From the NCBI GenBank assembly GCA_019752635.1, contig JAIELX010000028.1, positions 1 through 63,875 of the forward strand: a stretch of 63,875 nt of DNA, read 5' to 3'. Source of the DNA: Candidatus Obscuribacterales bacterium (GTDB lineage: Bacteria; Cyanobacteriota; Vampirovibrionia; Obscuribacterales; Obscuribacteraceae). A program made the translations under genes and the position numbers. The notes below the pieces were generated by a model that saw only the letters and a program-made list of their open reading frames with translations, had not been told where the DNA came from and did no database searches. How positions within the stretch are numbered: position 1 is the first letter of the stretch; every line of letters begins with the position of its first letter. Positions 52,089-61,600 of the stretch are shown here, one piece after another.

Positions 52089-54701
52089 TTACCGACGTTG
52101 CGCGGCGTTTCCGGACAACACATCACCCACCGGAGCGGAAAGAACGGCACTGAAGGATGGTCTAACCGGAGGAACCCAGGGTTTCGGGGTCAGATCGCGT
52201 ATAGCTTCGGGCGACAGATAGCTCCGGGGCCGAACGGTGCCCTGGCGCTGAAGATAAGAAGCCATCAAATCGACTTGTGAAAGCTGTACCGGCTCCGCAT
52301 TCGCGGCAATGCGCGCATCGGCCGACATCAATTTTCGGCCGAAAACCCAGTTGTCGGGCGAATTGAAGTTCACGGCGTGAGTGTCTCGAGTGAGCAAACC
52401 AACTTTGCCCCACTTATCGACCGGGTGAAAGAGGGTTAGAGCTTCATAGGTCTTGCCGGCCTCAACCGGAACGAATTTACCTGCCGCCTGATCGAAAACT
52501 TCTACATTCACTACCCGGCGATTGCCCGGCAGCGATCGATCGAAGGAGTAACGAAGACCTTCGGTCTGAAGAAAATTCCCTGAATAATCATGTAAGTCGA
52601 CAGGGCTCTTTTGACGGCCGAATAAAGCGCGCAAGTCTTGAAGGAAACCGGTGCGGACCGGCGCCGCCGGAGCGAGATCGTGCGTGCTGAACTGCAGAAT
52701 CCTTTTAAGCTGATCGCCGGTGACTCGAATGGTGCAAAGCTCGCTCAATTCTCGTTCGGGACTGCCAGTATTTACAAAGATGTTGGACAGCTTGAGGTGA
52801 TCAACGGTTCCAGGGGTGACACTTTCGCGAATATCACCGGTATGCTTCAGCATGATTTGCATCGGCTGGAGCGGTCGCAAATCGATTGCGGCACGCTGTG
52901 CATTCAAAACGGGAAGCTGCTCGTTCACCTCGCTCAGCAAGCCCTTGCTGATGAGCGAACCCAGTGCGGTCTGCCGCCCTTCTTCACCCCGTACGCCTTG
53001 CAGCGGGAAAGATTCCGCCACTGTTGCCGGGTAGGTCTTCTTCGCAAGAGCCGCTATATCGCCTATTTGAGATTCAATATAGGCGGTCATCTCCGGATGA
53101 GGTTTGATGCCGGCATGAATCTCGTGCAATTGGCCGAACGTTCGGTACTTGTCCGCCGTGCCGTCGGACTTGATCGCAAGCTTCAACTCTCCCAACCAGC
53201 CAGCCTTCGCGCCGGCTTGCACGACAGGAATGTCGGAGCCGTTGTGGGCATTGCGAATCCAAAGTGGAACCGGTTCTATATCGTGAGTGTGCGCGCCGAC
53301 AATTGCGCTGACTTTGCCTCTCAATTGAGTGGCCAGCTCAACATCTTTGCCGCGACCAAGATGCGACAAAACGATAATCTTATTGACGCCTTGCGCGTTG
53401 AGGGCGGAAATTGTATCTTCTGCGGCTTGCAGGTGCGGACGGTACCGGATGGCATGGTCGGCCATCGCATCCAATTCCTCAGTCACCAAACCGATGACAC
53501 CGATTTTTTCCCTGGACCCGCCTTTGCCTGCCACTTCAAGGATCCGGAACGGCTTGTAGATTCCGTCCGAACCAATCAGTCCGGGAAATCCGGGCACATC
53601 CAGGTTGGAGGCAATCGCAGGCAACTCGCCCAACTCGCTCTGAAGCGCCCGCATGTTATTGTTCCAGGCGCCCACGTCCGTTCTGCCCATTCCAATGTCA
53701 GCGACGTGATTTCCGGGAATGAAGCCGTCAGGCTTCATCATCTGAACCGCCCTGGTCTCAACCAGTCCGGTTTTAGTAGAGCCGGCAACTACATTGCCGG
53801 AATAGTTGTCTCCAAGCTCAAAGAGCAAAGAGTTGCGCCCTTGAGCCGCTGATTGCGATCGTAACCGCGCCGCTTCAGTTGCCAACTGAGGAAGGCTGGC
53901 CTGCTCGCCGATAATCGCGCTATGGACGTCGTTAAAGTGCAACACGTCAATTCTGGTCACGCCCTTATCGCCTTGCATCGCGCCGCGGGCGTAGCGATAA
54001 ATATCACCGGAGTTGGCGATCGTTGTGATACCGCTCGATAAGACTCCGCCAAAAACCGTGCCCACGGTTGTGTTGAAGCCAATCTCCAGCGCCGTGTTCT
54101 TCAAGCCCTCGGTGGTGTGCAATTTGTCGGAATTATTGTGCAGCGCATGAGGAACGCTCCAGACAAAGCTGCCGGCAAAGCCGCCTGCAGAGCCTCTGAC
54201 AGCACCCAAAGTGATGCGATCGCGAATTGAGTTTGTTAATGCCTTCTCGCCTACAGTTGCAGCCATTTCGGCGGTGATGGTGCGTCCGGCATAACCGTAG
54301 CCAAGCCTGCGAGTGTATGCGTCGGTAGCGAGTTTGTCCGCCTTAGAACCGACTACCCCGGCAAAACCATCAACTATCCCCCAACCAAAGTCAGCGGCTG
54401 AAGTCTTGTGGTACTCGGAGGGCAACAACACGTGCTCAAAGCCGGATTTCACAGCCACTTTAGTCGTGCCGGCAGCAAGCGCCGTGCAGACAACCCTGGC
54501 CGCTAGCCCGTACTTACTCTTAGATGCCAGGGACCAGGCAGCGGTGCCTACAATCCCCGACCCCAACGATCCACCGATATCCGAGACGATTTGCCTCGTT
54601 ACTATTGATGGCGCCTTCGAGAAACTCTCGGCAAGGAGAGACTCGCTTACGGTTAAGTCCTGGTTTAGTTCGCTCTTTTCAGTTCTTCTTAAATCTGACA
54701 T
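52089..54701 (-). CDS. 5'-nucleotidase/UshA-like phosphoesterase with N-terminal glycine-rich module
   Basis: An 870-residue protein. About the first 240 residues form a Gly/Ala-rich hydrophobic module (GSLGSGIVGTAAWSLAS, GIVDGFAGVVGSKAD, GSAGGFAGSFVWSV), without a signal peptide. The metallophosphatase domain follows (DVLHFNDVHSAI, FELGDNYSGN, VLSHLGRGKD, VGAHTHD). The catalytic His and Asp of the GNHxxD motif are kept, though the usual GNHE is GNHVAD here. The 5'-nucleotidase C-terminal domain (about 510-760) is complete, with the FxxNTGSPE- and the TEGLRYSFD-type substrate stretches. GAGG lies nine bases before the ATG. The Gly-rich module looks like the one in the giant Rhs-like protein at 2.4-9.5 kb. 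Confidence 0.85.
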   Translation of the reverse strand: MSDLRRTEKSELNQDLTVSESLLAESFSKAPSIVTRQIVSDIGGSLGSGIVGTAAWSLASKSKYGLAARVVCTALAAGTTKVAVKSGFEHVLLPSEYHKTSAADFGWGIVDGFAGVVGSKADKLATDAYTRRLGYGYAGRTITAEMAATVGEKALTNSIRDRITLGAVRGSAGGFAGSFVWSVPHALHNNSDKLHTTEGLKNTALEIGFNTTVGTVFGGVLSSGITTIANSGDIYRYARGAMQGDKGVTRIDVLHFNDVHSAIIGEQASLPQLATEAARLRSQSAAQGRNSLLFELGDNYSGNVVAGSTKTGLVETRAVQMMKPDGFIPGNHVADIGMGRTDVGAWNNNMRALQSELGELPAIASNLDVPGFPGLIGSDGIYKPFRILEVAGKGGSREKIGVIGLVTEELDAMADHAIRYRPHLQAAEDTISALNAQGVNKIIVLSHLGRGKDVELATQLRGKVSAIVGAHTHDIEPVPLWIRNAHNGSDIPVVQAGAKAGWLGELKLAIKSDGTADKYRTFGQLHEIHAGIKPHPEMTAYIESQIGDIAALAKKTYPATVAESFPLQGVRGEEGRQTALGSLISKGLLSEVNEQLPVLNAQRAAIDLRPLQPMQIMLKHTGDIRESVTPGTVDHLKLSNIFVNTGSPERELSELCTIRVTGDQLKRILQFSTHDLAPAAPVRTGFLQDLRALFGRQKSPVDLHDYSGNFLQTEGLRYSFDRSLPGNRRVVNVEVFDQAAGKFVPVEAGKTYEALTLFHPVDKWGKVGLLTRDTHAVNFNSPDNWVFGRKLMSADARIAANAEPVQLSQVDLMASYLQRQGTVRPRSYLSPEAIRDLTPKPWVPPVRPSFSAVLSAPVGDVLSGNAAQRR

Positions 54702-54888
54702 TACGAGGCCTCGTCGGTTTTTCCCAACGCTCCTCCCTTGAATCTTCCGTTTCCCCGCAAACAGATTAACTCGCCCCGCACCGCGCTTGACATGGGGAGA
54801 TCACGTAGAAACGAACATAAACTGAAAATTTCGTGCGGCAGCCAGGCACTGCTGTCCGTATCACTTGCGCGGATCTTTGGACTTGCGC

Positions 54889-56370
54889 CTATTCCAGCGA
54901 GGGATTCGGGGTCTTGCTTGCTTCCAGGCTGCTTTCTCCGCCGGCCGCGACAGACTCGCCCCGGTCAAGCAAGTCGGTTAGCATCCAATCGAACACGGTT
55001 CTTGACGGCAGCTCCGGTGACAGCTCGTCGCGAAGGGACTTACTGAGTCCATCGGGGCGATAGTTATCGATAAAGGTGATATGGTCTATTTGTCTGAAGG
55101 CGCGAGCGCGTCGAACGTCGATTGAGCTGCGAATGTTCTTAATATCGGGCTCGCGATTGATCGGGTGCGTTGCCAGAGCCTTTGTGGGCAAGAAAAGCGC
55201 GCTGACAAGCGGAGTGATGCCATCATTGAGACTGTATCGCGATGAATGCAATACCGGCTTAGCCGAGCCAGCCTCGCCAATTACCATATTACCCATTTCG
55301 TAGTTGAGAGCTCTCAGCACGGGGTGCTCGAACGCCATGTGATACGGAACGGTACAGGTGACAAACCACCAGGGCCAGCCTACCGCTTTGCGCCACGCCC
55401 GCGTTTTGTGCGGTGTCACATATGGTGTCAGCAGATAACCGCCGTAGCAAATAAATTTGCTTTTGTCGATCCGAATCTCGTCGTTGACCTTCAAGATCCG
55501 AGGATTGTCCATTCTGGCCGGAGTGAGATTGCCGCCGATCGAAAACGGAATATGGGTTTTGAATTTCCCGACATTCGGAATGCCATTGTCGCTGTTGTCC
55601 CATCTCAGATCAGCCAGAAGATTTGGATGTTGTTTAAAATAGAGTTTGTAAGACACGCCCAGGTCGGCCCGCACCCAGGGCAGCTCATGCGTCTTGATCA
55701 GGCTATATCGCATCCAGTCATAGCAGAACAAAGGAGAACCATGAAACGGGGTCCCCAAAGTAATCACTTTATCTATTGAATGCTGAACATCAATGTCTTC
55801 CATCGCCTCTTGGACGAGGTTTCCGCCCAGGCTTAGAGCAACGATGGTGATTGGTCGATTGCCGCCGGCGTAGTTATAAAGTTCGCGAATCGCCTTTTTG
55901 AATTCGGGCTTGGTCGATGCAAGCAGGCTGTAGGTGTCGAAGCGGGCATAGTAGATCTTATAACTATCGCGAAACTGGGCATCTTTCTGAAACTCTTCTA
56001 CTACACGCTCCCAGCGGAAGCCCTGCTTATACTCGCCGTTCAACCCGTGCAAAAGTAGCAAAGGGCGACGATTACCGATTGGTTCTTCGTCATGTTGGAA
56101 TAACTCGACGGTCGTCGGTCTTACTTTGAGCTTCTTCGCGTCGGGTGGCAACGGTAACGGTGTTACCGAGAGAGTAACCTCTTGCTTCAAGGGCGCGCCC
56201 GGCGCTTTGTCCGGTTCAGGAACCGGGGCAGGTACCGGCGTTACAGCCGTAGCTGACGATGGGGACTCCGGCGACAAAGCGATGCATTCTGCGCCGTCGG
56301 CACTCAAATTACAGAGAATTGCCGGAAGAATCGCGAGAACAGCCGTGACAATTTGTTTTTTCGGGTACAT
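54889..56370 (-). CDS. Exported alpha/beta hydrolase (lipase/esterase-like)
   Basis: A 493-residue protein. I start it at ATG 56370: the longer frame would overlap the promoter of the divergent gene, and this start yields a signal peptide (VTAVLAILPAILCNLSADG). A Pro/Ala/Val-rich stretch of 50 residues precedes the alpha/beta fold, which has the oxyanion-side motif LLLLHGLNGEYK, the nucleophile in VALSLGGN (G-x-S-x-G with Ala first) and a possible catalytic His in the QIDHITFIDNY stretch. It resembles lipases/PGAP1-like esterases more than other families. Its substrate is not known. It lies in the same direction as the 5'-nucleotidase gene. Confidence 0.75.
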   Translation of the reverse strand: MYPKKQIVTAVLAILPAILCNLSADGAECIALSPESPSSATAVTPVPAPVPEPDKAPGAPLKQEVTLSVTPLPLPPDAKKLKVRPTTVELFQHDEEPIGNRRPLLLLHGLNGEYKQGFRWERVVEEFQKDAQFRDSYKIYYARFDTYSLLASTKPEFKKAIRELYNYAGGNRPITIVALSLGGNLVQEAMEDIDVQHSIDKVITLGTPFHGSPLFCYDWMRYSLIKTHELPWVRADLGVSYKLYFKQHPNLLADLRWDNSDNGIPNVGKFKTHIPFSIGGNLTPARMDNPRILKVNDEIRIDKSKFICYGGYLLTPYVTPHKTRAWRKAVGWPWWFVTCTVPYHMAFEHPVLRALNYEMGNMVIGEAGSAKPVLHSSRYSLNDGITPLVSALFLPTKALATHPINREPDIKNIRSSIDVRRARAFRQIDHITFIDNYRPDGLSKSLRDELSPELPSRTVFDWMLTDLLDRGESVAAGGESSLEASKTPNPSLE

Positions 56371-56479
56371 TATGTTCGGGACCGCCTGCGAAGCATTTCG
56401 CAAAATAGGGTTTCCTAAATTACTAAGAGTAGCAGACCCCGGGTAAAAGCTAACCAGAATCCCCAGATTGAGATTCCCT

Positions 56480-57709
56480 ATGGCTGAAAACATTCTTCTT
56501 TACTTCTCCGATACCGGTCGAGGACACCGCAGCGCAACCGAAGCGGTGGACGAGGCATTGCAAGTTGTCGCAACGACGGAATTCAACGATCGACCAATCA
56601 GAGTGATCGCGGAGCCGGTCGCGGAAAATTCCCATCCGCTGAATCGCAGGTTTGTAGAGCTTTACAACTACTTTCTGCGCAATCATCAGAACCTGATGAA
56701 GTATTACTACGACTTTCTACAACTTACCAAACCTAATGAAACTGAGCTCGGCTATTCCCTAGTGAAGCGCTATCTGCAAAAACAGATGGTTACTTTTAAG
56801 CCATCGGTCGTGGTCTCAATGCACCCGATGACCAATCATTATGTTGCTCGGGCAATGAAAGACGTCGGTCTCAAGGGCGACGTGCGCTTGATGGTGGTGG
56901 TCACCGACCCCAACAAAGATTTGTGGCGCGGCTGGGCTTGTTCGGAAGCAGATATCATTGTGGCGCCAAACGAACTGGTGAAGAATCAGCTGTTGGAGTG
57001 GGGCGTATCCGCATCACAGATCCGCGTAATCGGTATGCCGGTTCACCATGCATTCACTAAACCACCGGCAGTACCACGCACCGAGTTTTTATCTCACCTG
57101 GGACTCTCCCCGAATATCCCGACACTGTGCATCAATGCGGGTTGGGCCGGTGGGGGCAACATGCTGAGCGCCTACGCAGCATTGCGTGAATCCAACGCGC
57201 CTTTCCAGGTAGTGTTCCTATGCGGACACAACACCAAACTGTACGAAGACGCACGCGCACTCGCGAAAGATTCTCCGATTCCGACAGCCGTTCTTCCGTT
57301 TCATGACTCGATGCCGGACCTGATGGCCGCAGTCGATGCGATGGTTACAAAGGCCGGCGGTTTGACAACTTTTGAATGTGTCGCGCGGCGTTTGCCGATG
57401 ATCATTGACACCATCACCGAACCGATGCCGCAAGAGCGCGGCACTATCGACATACTAGTAGAACAGGGTTTGGCGACAACGCTAAGCCGACCGAGCGACC
57501 TGGTCAAACTCACGCAAGGCTTGCAGATTGAGCCGAACAGACTAAAGCGAGCTTTGCCTTCAGCTTACTGTTTGGACAAACCCGATGCTGCGATCGATAT
57601 CGCAAGATTGATTCTGGAAAACGGTGGCGAAAGCGCAGGACGAGAGAACACCCGTTCGCGAGAAAACCGGCAAACGATGGAAAAACGCAATCCACGCAGT
57701 CCGGAATAA
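56480..57709 (+). CDS. MGDG-synthase/UgtP-like diacylglycerol glycosyltransferase
   Basis: A 409-residue GT-B enzyme starting at ATG 56480. The N-terminal lobe begins NILLYFSDTGRGHRSATEA, the MGDG-synthase signature with the conserved G-x-G-H, followed by VVSMHPMTNHYVARAMK and VVTDPNKDLWRGWACSEAD. The C-terminal lobe carries the nucleotide-sugar site LCINAGWAGGGNML, DAMVTKAGGLTTFECVARR and EPMPQERGTI. It should move glucose or galactose from a nucleotide sugar to diacylglycerol, giving membrane glycolipids. The C-terminus ends in a basic stretch (ENTRSRENRQTMEKRNPR). A terminator follows at once. Confidence 0.88.
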   Translation: MAENILLYFSDTGRGHRSATEAVDEALQVVATTEFNDRPIRVIAEPVAENSHPLNRRFVELYNYFLRNHQNLMKYYYDFLQLTKPNETELGYSLVKRYLQKQMVTFKPSVVVSMHPMTNHYVARAMKDVGLKGDVRLMVVVTDPNKDLWRGWACSEADIIVAPNELVKNQLLEWGVSASQIRVIGMPVHHAFTKPPAVPRTEFLSHLGLSPNIPTLCINAGWAGGGNMLSAYAALRESNAPFQVVFLCGHNTKLYEDARALAKDSPIPTAVLPFHDSMPDLMAAVDAMVTKAGGLTTFECVARRLPMIIDTITEPMPQERGTIDILVEQGLATTLSRPSDLVKLTQGLQIEPNRLKRALPSAYCLDKPDAAIDIARLILENGGESAGRENTRSRENRQTMEKRNPRSPE

Positions 57710-57754
57710 CTAGAACATTCAAAATGTCGATCGCTAGAATATATGAAAATATAG

Positions 57755-57782
57755 TGCCACCCTTAGCGGTGGCATTATTTTT
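57755..57782 (+). terminator. Rho-independent terminator of the glycosyltransferase gene
   Basis: TGCCACC (57755-57761) and GGTGGCA (57768-57774) form a 7-bp stem with a 6-base loop, followed by TTATTTTT. The T-run overlaps the 3' end of the convergent hydrolase gene (stop at 57775-57777). Confidence 0.8.
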
Positions 57783-58503
57783 CCGCGAGCTTTTGCAGGA
57801 ACCAGCGATTGAATGGTTCCGGCTGGCTATCCATACAGTTGTGTCCGGCCCATTCAATAATTTGCAACGAAGAGTTGGGCAACTGTTTGTGCATCAGCTC
57901 AACATGCCTGGCCGGCGCGATGGGGTCTAATCGCCCCACGACAAAGTGCACAGGACACTGAACCGCAGGCAAATTCTCCACATAATTTAGATCGGCAAAA
58001 TTATCAACAATTTGCTTCAAGCTGTTGTGGCTGGTGTCCAAAAGCACGCGTTCACGCCAGGCCAAATTCTTATGAATGATACTGCCCTTAATGGCATGAA
58101 ATGGTGCTCCGAGAAAGGCTCGAAACGTAAGCACCGTAATAGCAGGTACTCGTCCCGGCATCGCAGCCGCCAAAATTTTGCTGATCAGTTCCGGGCGCTG
58201 AGCCGCCAGCTCAAGCGAGATAATGGACCCGAGCGAGTGTCCGGCGAAGACAGCCGGGTACTGCAAATCACAATGCTCCAGCGTATCTACAATGTCGTTC
58301 AAATGGGCATTAATGTCCATTCTATCGGTCGAGTCCTCGCTTTCGCCGTGCCCCCGCAAGTCAGGAACAATGCAGCGATAGCCAAGATCCTCCAGCAGTT
58401 TTATTTGCGGCGTCCACATTTCCGCACGGGCGCCGGTCCCGTGAATCAGGACTACGTCGCCGGCGCCGCCCTTGTCGCCATGAACTTTGACAGCTAAACG
58501 CAC
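57775..58503 (-). CDS. Alpha/beta hydrolase
   Basis: A 242-residue protein from GTG 58503, with AAAGGAG about nine bases upstream. The oxyanion loop is LIHGTGARAEMW, the nucleophile elbow GHSLGSI, the acid GRLDPIAPARH and the base AGHNCM, all in the right order for a small esterase or hydrolase. The DLRGHGESE stretch is typical too. There is no signal peptide. Its substrate cannot be told. It is convergent with the glycosyltransferase gene. The 140-base gap between it and the 1555-residue gene holds nothing that I can support. Confidence 0.9.
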   Translation of the reverse strand: MRLAVKVHGDKGGAGDVVLIHGTGARAEMWTPQIKLLEDLGYRCIVPDLRGHGESEDSTDRMDINAHLNDIVDTLEHCDLQYPAVFAGHSLGSIISLELAAQRPELISKILAAAMPGRVPAITVLTFRAFLGAPFHAIKGSIIHKNLAWRERVLLDTSHNSLKQIVDNFADLNYVENLPAVQCPVHFVVGRLDPIAPARHVELMHKQLPNSSLQIIEWAGHNCMDSQPEPFNRWFLQKLAEK

Positions 58504-58643
58504 ACCGGAGACTCCTTTGGTGAGGTTGCCCTACCCCTCATCAAGAACATACCCCATATCCAAATCTTAGCATCAATATCAAGCGCTCCGGCTCGTCGGC
58601 AAGCCTCCTGGCCGCCGCGCTACAACTGCGGCGCTGGCGATGT

Positions 58644-61600
58644 TTACTTGCCGCCGAATTTGAACGTACCTTTGACCCAACCGAAGAAGCCCTTGCCAGT
58701 CTGGTCCATAATCTGATCCAAAGTCGGCCCGCTTTCGATTGGTAGCTCCCGTCCGCTGCGACGCTGCTCCTGCTGGGGAGGAAGCAGCTTGCCAAGCAAG
58801 GAGAGGCTGTACTGCAAATCCTTCGGCTCAAGGATGTCCGGTCGGCGAGTCTGAAGGACTTGCTCGTGGTCTTGAGGCGAAGTCAGCTTGCGGCGCTCGC
58901 TACCGCCCCCCGGCATAAAGAGAATGCCCTCGCCCGTTTCCTCGGAAAACATGAATGCCTCGCCCGGCTTCAGATTCTGGGTTCCATTCGCCAGCAAGTA
59001 ACGCATGCGCTTCGTGATGGCATCTTCCGGCGGAGGTGGTGGCGCTTTAGGCTTTTCCGTCTTGGCTGCGGCTGCTGGAATCGTTCGCAGTTGTCCCGTG
59101 CCGAACAAGCGGTCGGTATCAAGCACCGGATGCATATAAGTAAAAGCGCCTGATCGAGTTCGCTGAGCATTGGTGAGCTTAGGCCCCGAGTACGGCTGCG
59201 GGGCCTTTGCAGCAGCCGAAGCTGGAATTGCAGCCGGCTCTGTTTGTGGCAGCGCATTTTGAGCCACTACAGGAGACGCGCCCTCAGCCGCGGGCGCGAC
59301 CGGAGGTTGAACCTGCGGCCTGACCTCCGGCACAACACCGGAGAAATGTTTGCTCAAGTCGGCACCGACTGGCGCCGGTGCAGCGGCTGGTGAAAACGGT
59401 GCAGCCGAAGAAGCGATCGGCGTCGGACCTTGAACCTCTTCGCGCGTTATCACCATAGGCTCAACGACAAAAGCCCGCGTTGCAGCAGCCGGAGCGCTGA
59501 CGGAAGGAGGCAAGTATTTTTCGGCAACGCGCAGCACATCGCGAACAAGCACGGGCAGAGACTGTGACGGCTGAACAGGAGCAACCTGCCCCGGCATCAC
59601 GTTCATTGATGTGTGTTTGGGATGCAAAGCTTGCACATCAGCCGACTGGACATCGACTTGCGCGGAGGGCGCAGCAGCAACAACGGGCTCACCGTTGGGC
59701 AGCTTGACCGCAGTCGGGTGCGGCAGCAGCGCCGCAGCGCCCTGTTTCAAACTGAGTTTAGCGCTGCCGGGATCCGCCGTCGGAATCTTTCCTAAAATCG
59801 CCTGAACATTAACAGGCACTGGAGTCGGTGCCTTCGGACGCATCTCGGGAACGGGCACGTTCGCGAACATATCGCAAACGCTTGCAGGCAATGCCGGAGC
59901 TGGAACCGTCGGCGCCACGCCCACAACAGCAGAGGCAATCGGCTGCGGACCTTCGCCGGTACCTTTTTCCAATTGCACCGGTGTCGGCACATACTGCCCG
60001 GGCACCGCTGCTGCTACCACTGTCGGCACAAAATGGACATCTACTTTGTTCAACACATCTTTAACTACTGAAGGTAGAGCCTCCGGAACATCTTTGTGCG
60101 GGAGACCTATCGGCCGGGGCGGAATCGCAATTACTTCCGCTCGACTGTGTGTGTTCTTGGCGGAGGGTGGAAGCGGGGCGTGTTTCACGGCGCTGCCGGG
60201 AACCGGCTGAATCATGCCCGAAGACACGTTGATTCCGCCAGGGGCCTTAGGGACTGGCGCCGCTGGTCCATTTTTCTTCAGATGGAAGAATGAAGCGGCC
60301 TGTTGCGGAATTGCCATAGACAACTTCGACAGAATACCTTGCATATCTACTGGCGTCGGACCTGGTGCCTTCGGAGGCGAGTATGACGATGCTGGCACCG
60401 CCGAAACCGGTTCTGCCGCAGGGCGACCCGCTGCGTTCACGGCGCTTTGCACGACTGGCGGGAGGTCCGGAGCAGTCGATGGTGCCGATGATGTAGCCGG
60501 CGTTATCAAGGCAGGAGGTGCGACGGCAACAACGACCGGTGCCGCCTCAGCTGAACCGGTCGCCGGCTGCAGCGTCGCTGGTTGTGACTCAGGCTCCGGT
60601 TGCTTTTCGGGCGGCGTAAATCCGTCCACTATATTCTTCACAACGTCCGGCAACCCATCCATGATTCCGGGCCGGGGAGCCGCAACTGCAGAGGGCGGGA
60701 CAACATCGACAACCACCGGTGCCGCATCAGCTGAACCGGTCGCAGACTGCGGCGTCGCTGGTTGTGACTCAGGCTCCGGTTGCTTTTCGGGCGGCGTAAA
60801 TCCGCCCAATATATTCTTGACGACGTCCGGCAACCCATCCATGATTCCGGGCCGGGGAGCCACAACTGCAGCGGGCGGGACAGCACCGACAACCAGCGGT
60901 GCCGCATCAGCTGGCTGCGGTGCCGCCGGTAATGGAGCAGGCTCTGGTTGCTTTTCTGGCGGTGTAAATCCGCCCAGTATATTTTTCACGACGTCCGGCA
61001 ACCCATCCATTATTCCGGGCCGGGGAGCCGCCACTGCAGAGGGAGGTACAACACCTACAACCACCGGTGCCGCATCAGCTGAGCCGGTCGTCGGCGCCGG
61101 TGCTTCATGTGGTGACGCAGGCTCTACTTCCTTCTCCGGCGGTGTAAATCCACCGGCTCTATTCTTCACAACGTCCGCAGTACCGTCCGTGCTCGCTGGC
61201 CGCGAAGTGGCAGGCGGTGACAGGGAAGCAGCAGTTACGGCATCCGCCGAACCTGCAGAAACAGGGACTTCCGCCGCGCTCGGAGTCATGTCTATGGCTC
61301 GGGCGCCTTCAACTTTACTGAGAATGTTGCGTACATCCGCAGGAATCACCCGCAGGTCGGCCGGCGCGGCGACTGGCACTGGGGATGCCGGCGCAACCGG
61401 CACCACTGAACTCGCTACAGCTTGCGCTGTTTGCTGATCCTTCTGTCCGCCAAGGAATACAGGCATCGAGAAGTGAGGCATCTCCGGCAGTTTTGGCAAA
61501 TTAGGCATCTTGGGCATCAGCGCCGAAGCCTTCTTCATCATATTGCCCATCCAACTTTCTTGGGGAGGTTGAGCAGCCATGGCGGCGTTTCGCGCGATGA

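Noticed and set aside
52638..53852. A 404-residue open frame on the plus strand opposite the 5'-nucleotidase
   Set aside because: It runs antisense to the metallophosphatase and C-terminal domains, which are clearly coding on the minus strand, and its product matches no family.
60214..61437. A 407-residue open frame on the plus strand opposite the proline-rich gene
   Set aside because: It is the antisense shadow of the Gly/Pro/Ala-rich repeats; the minus-strand frame is continuous over 1555 codons with a signal peptide and a ribosome site.
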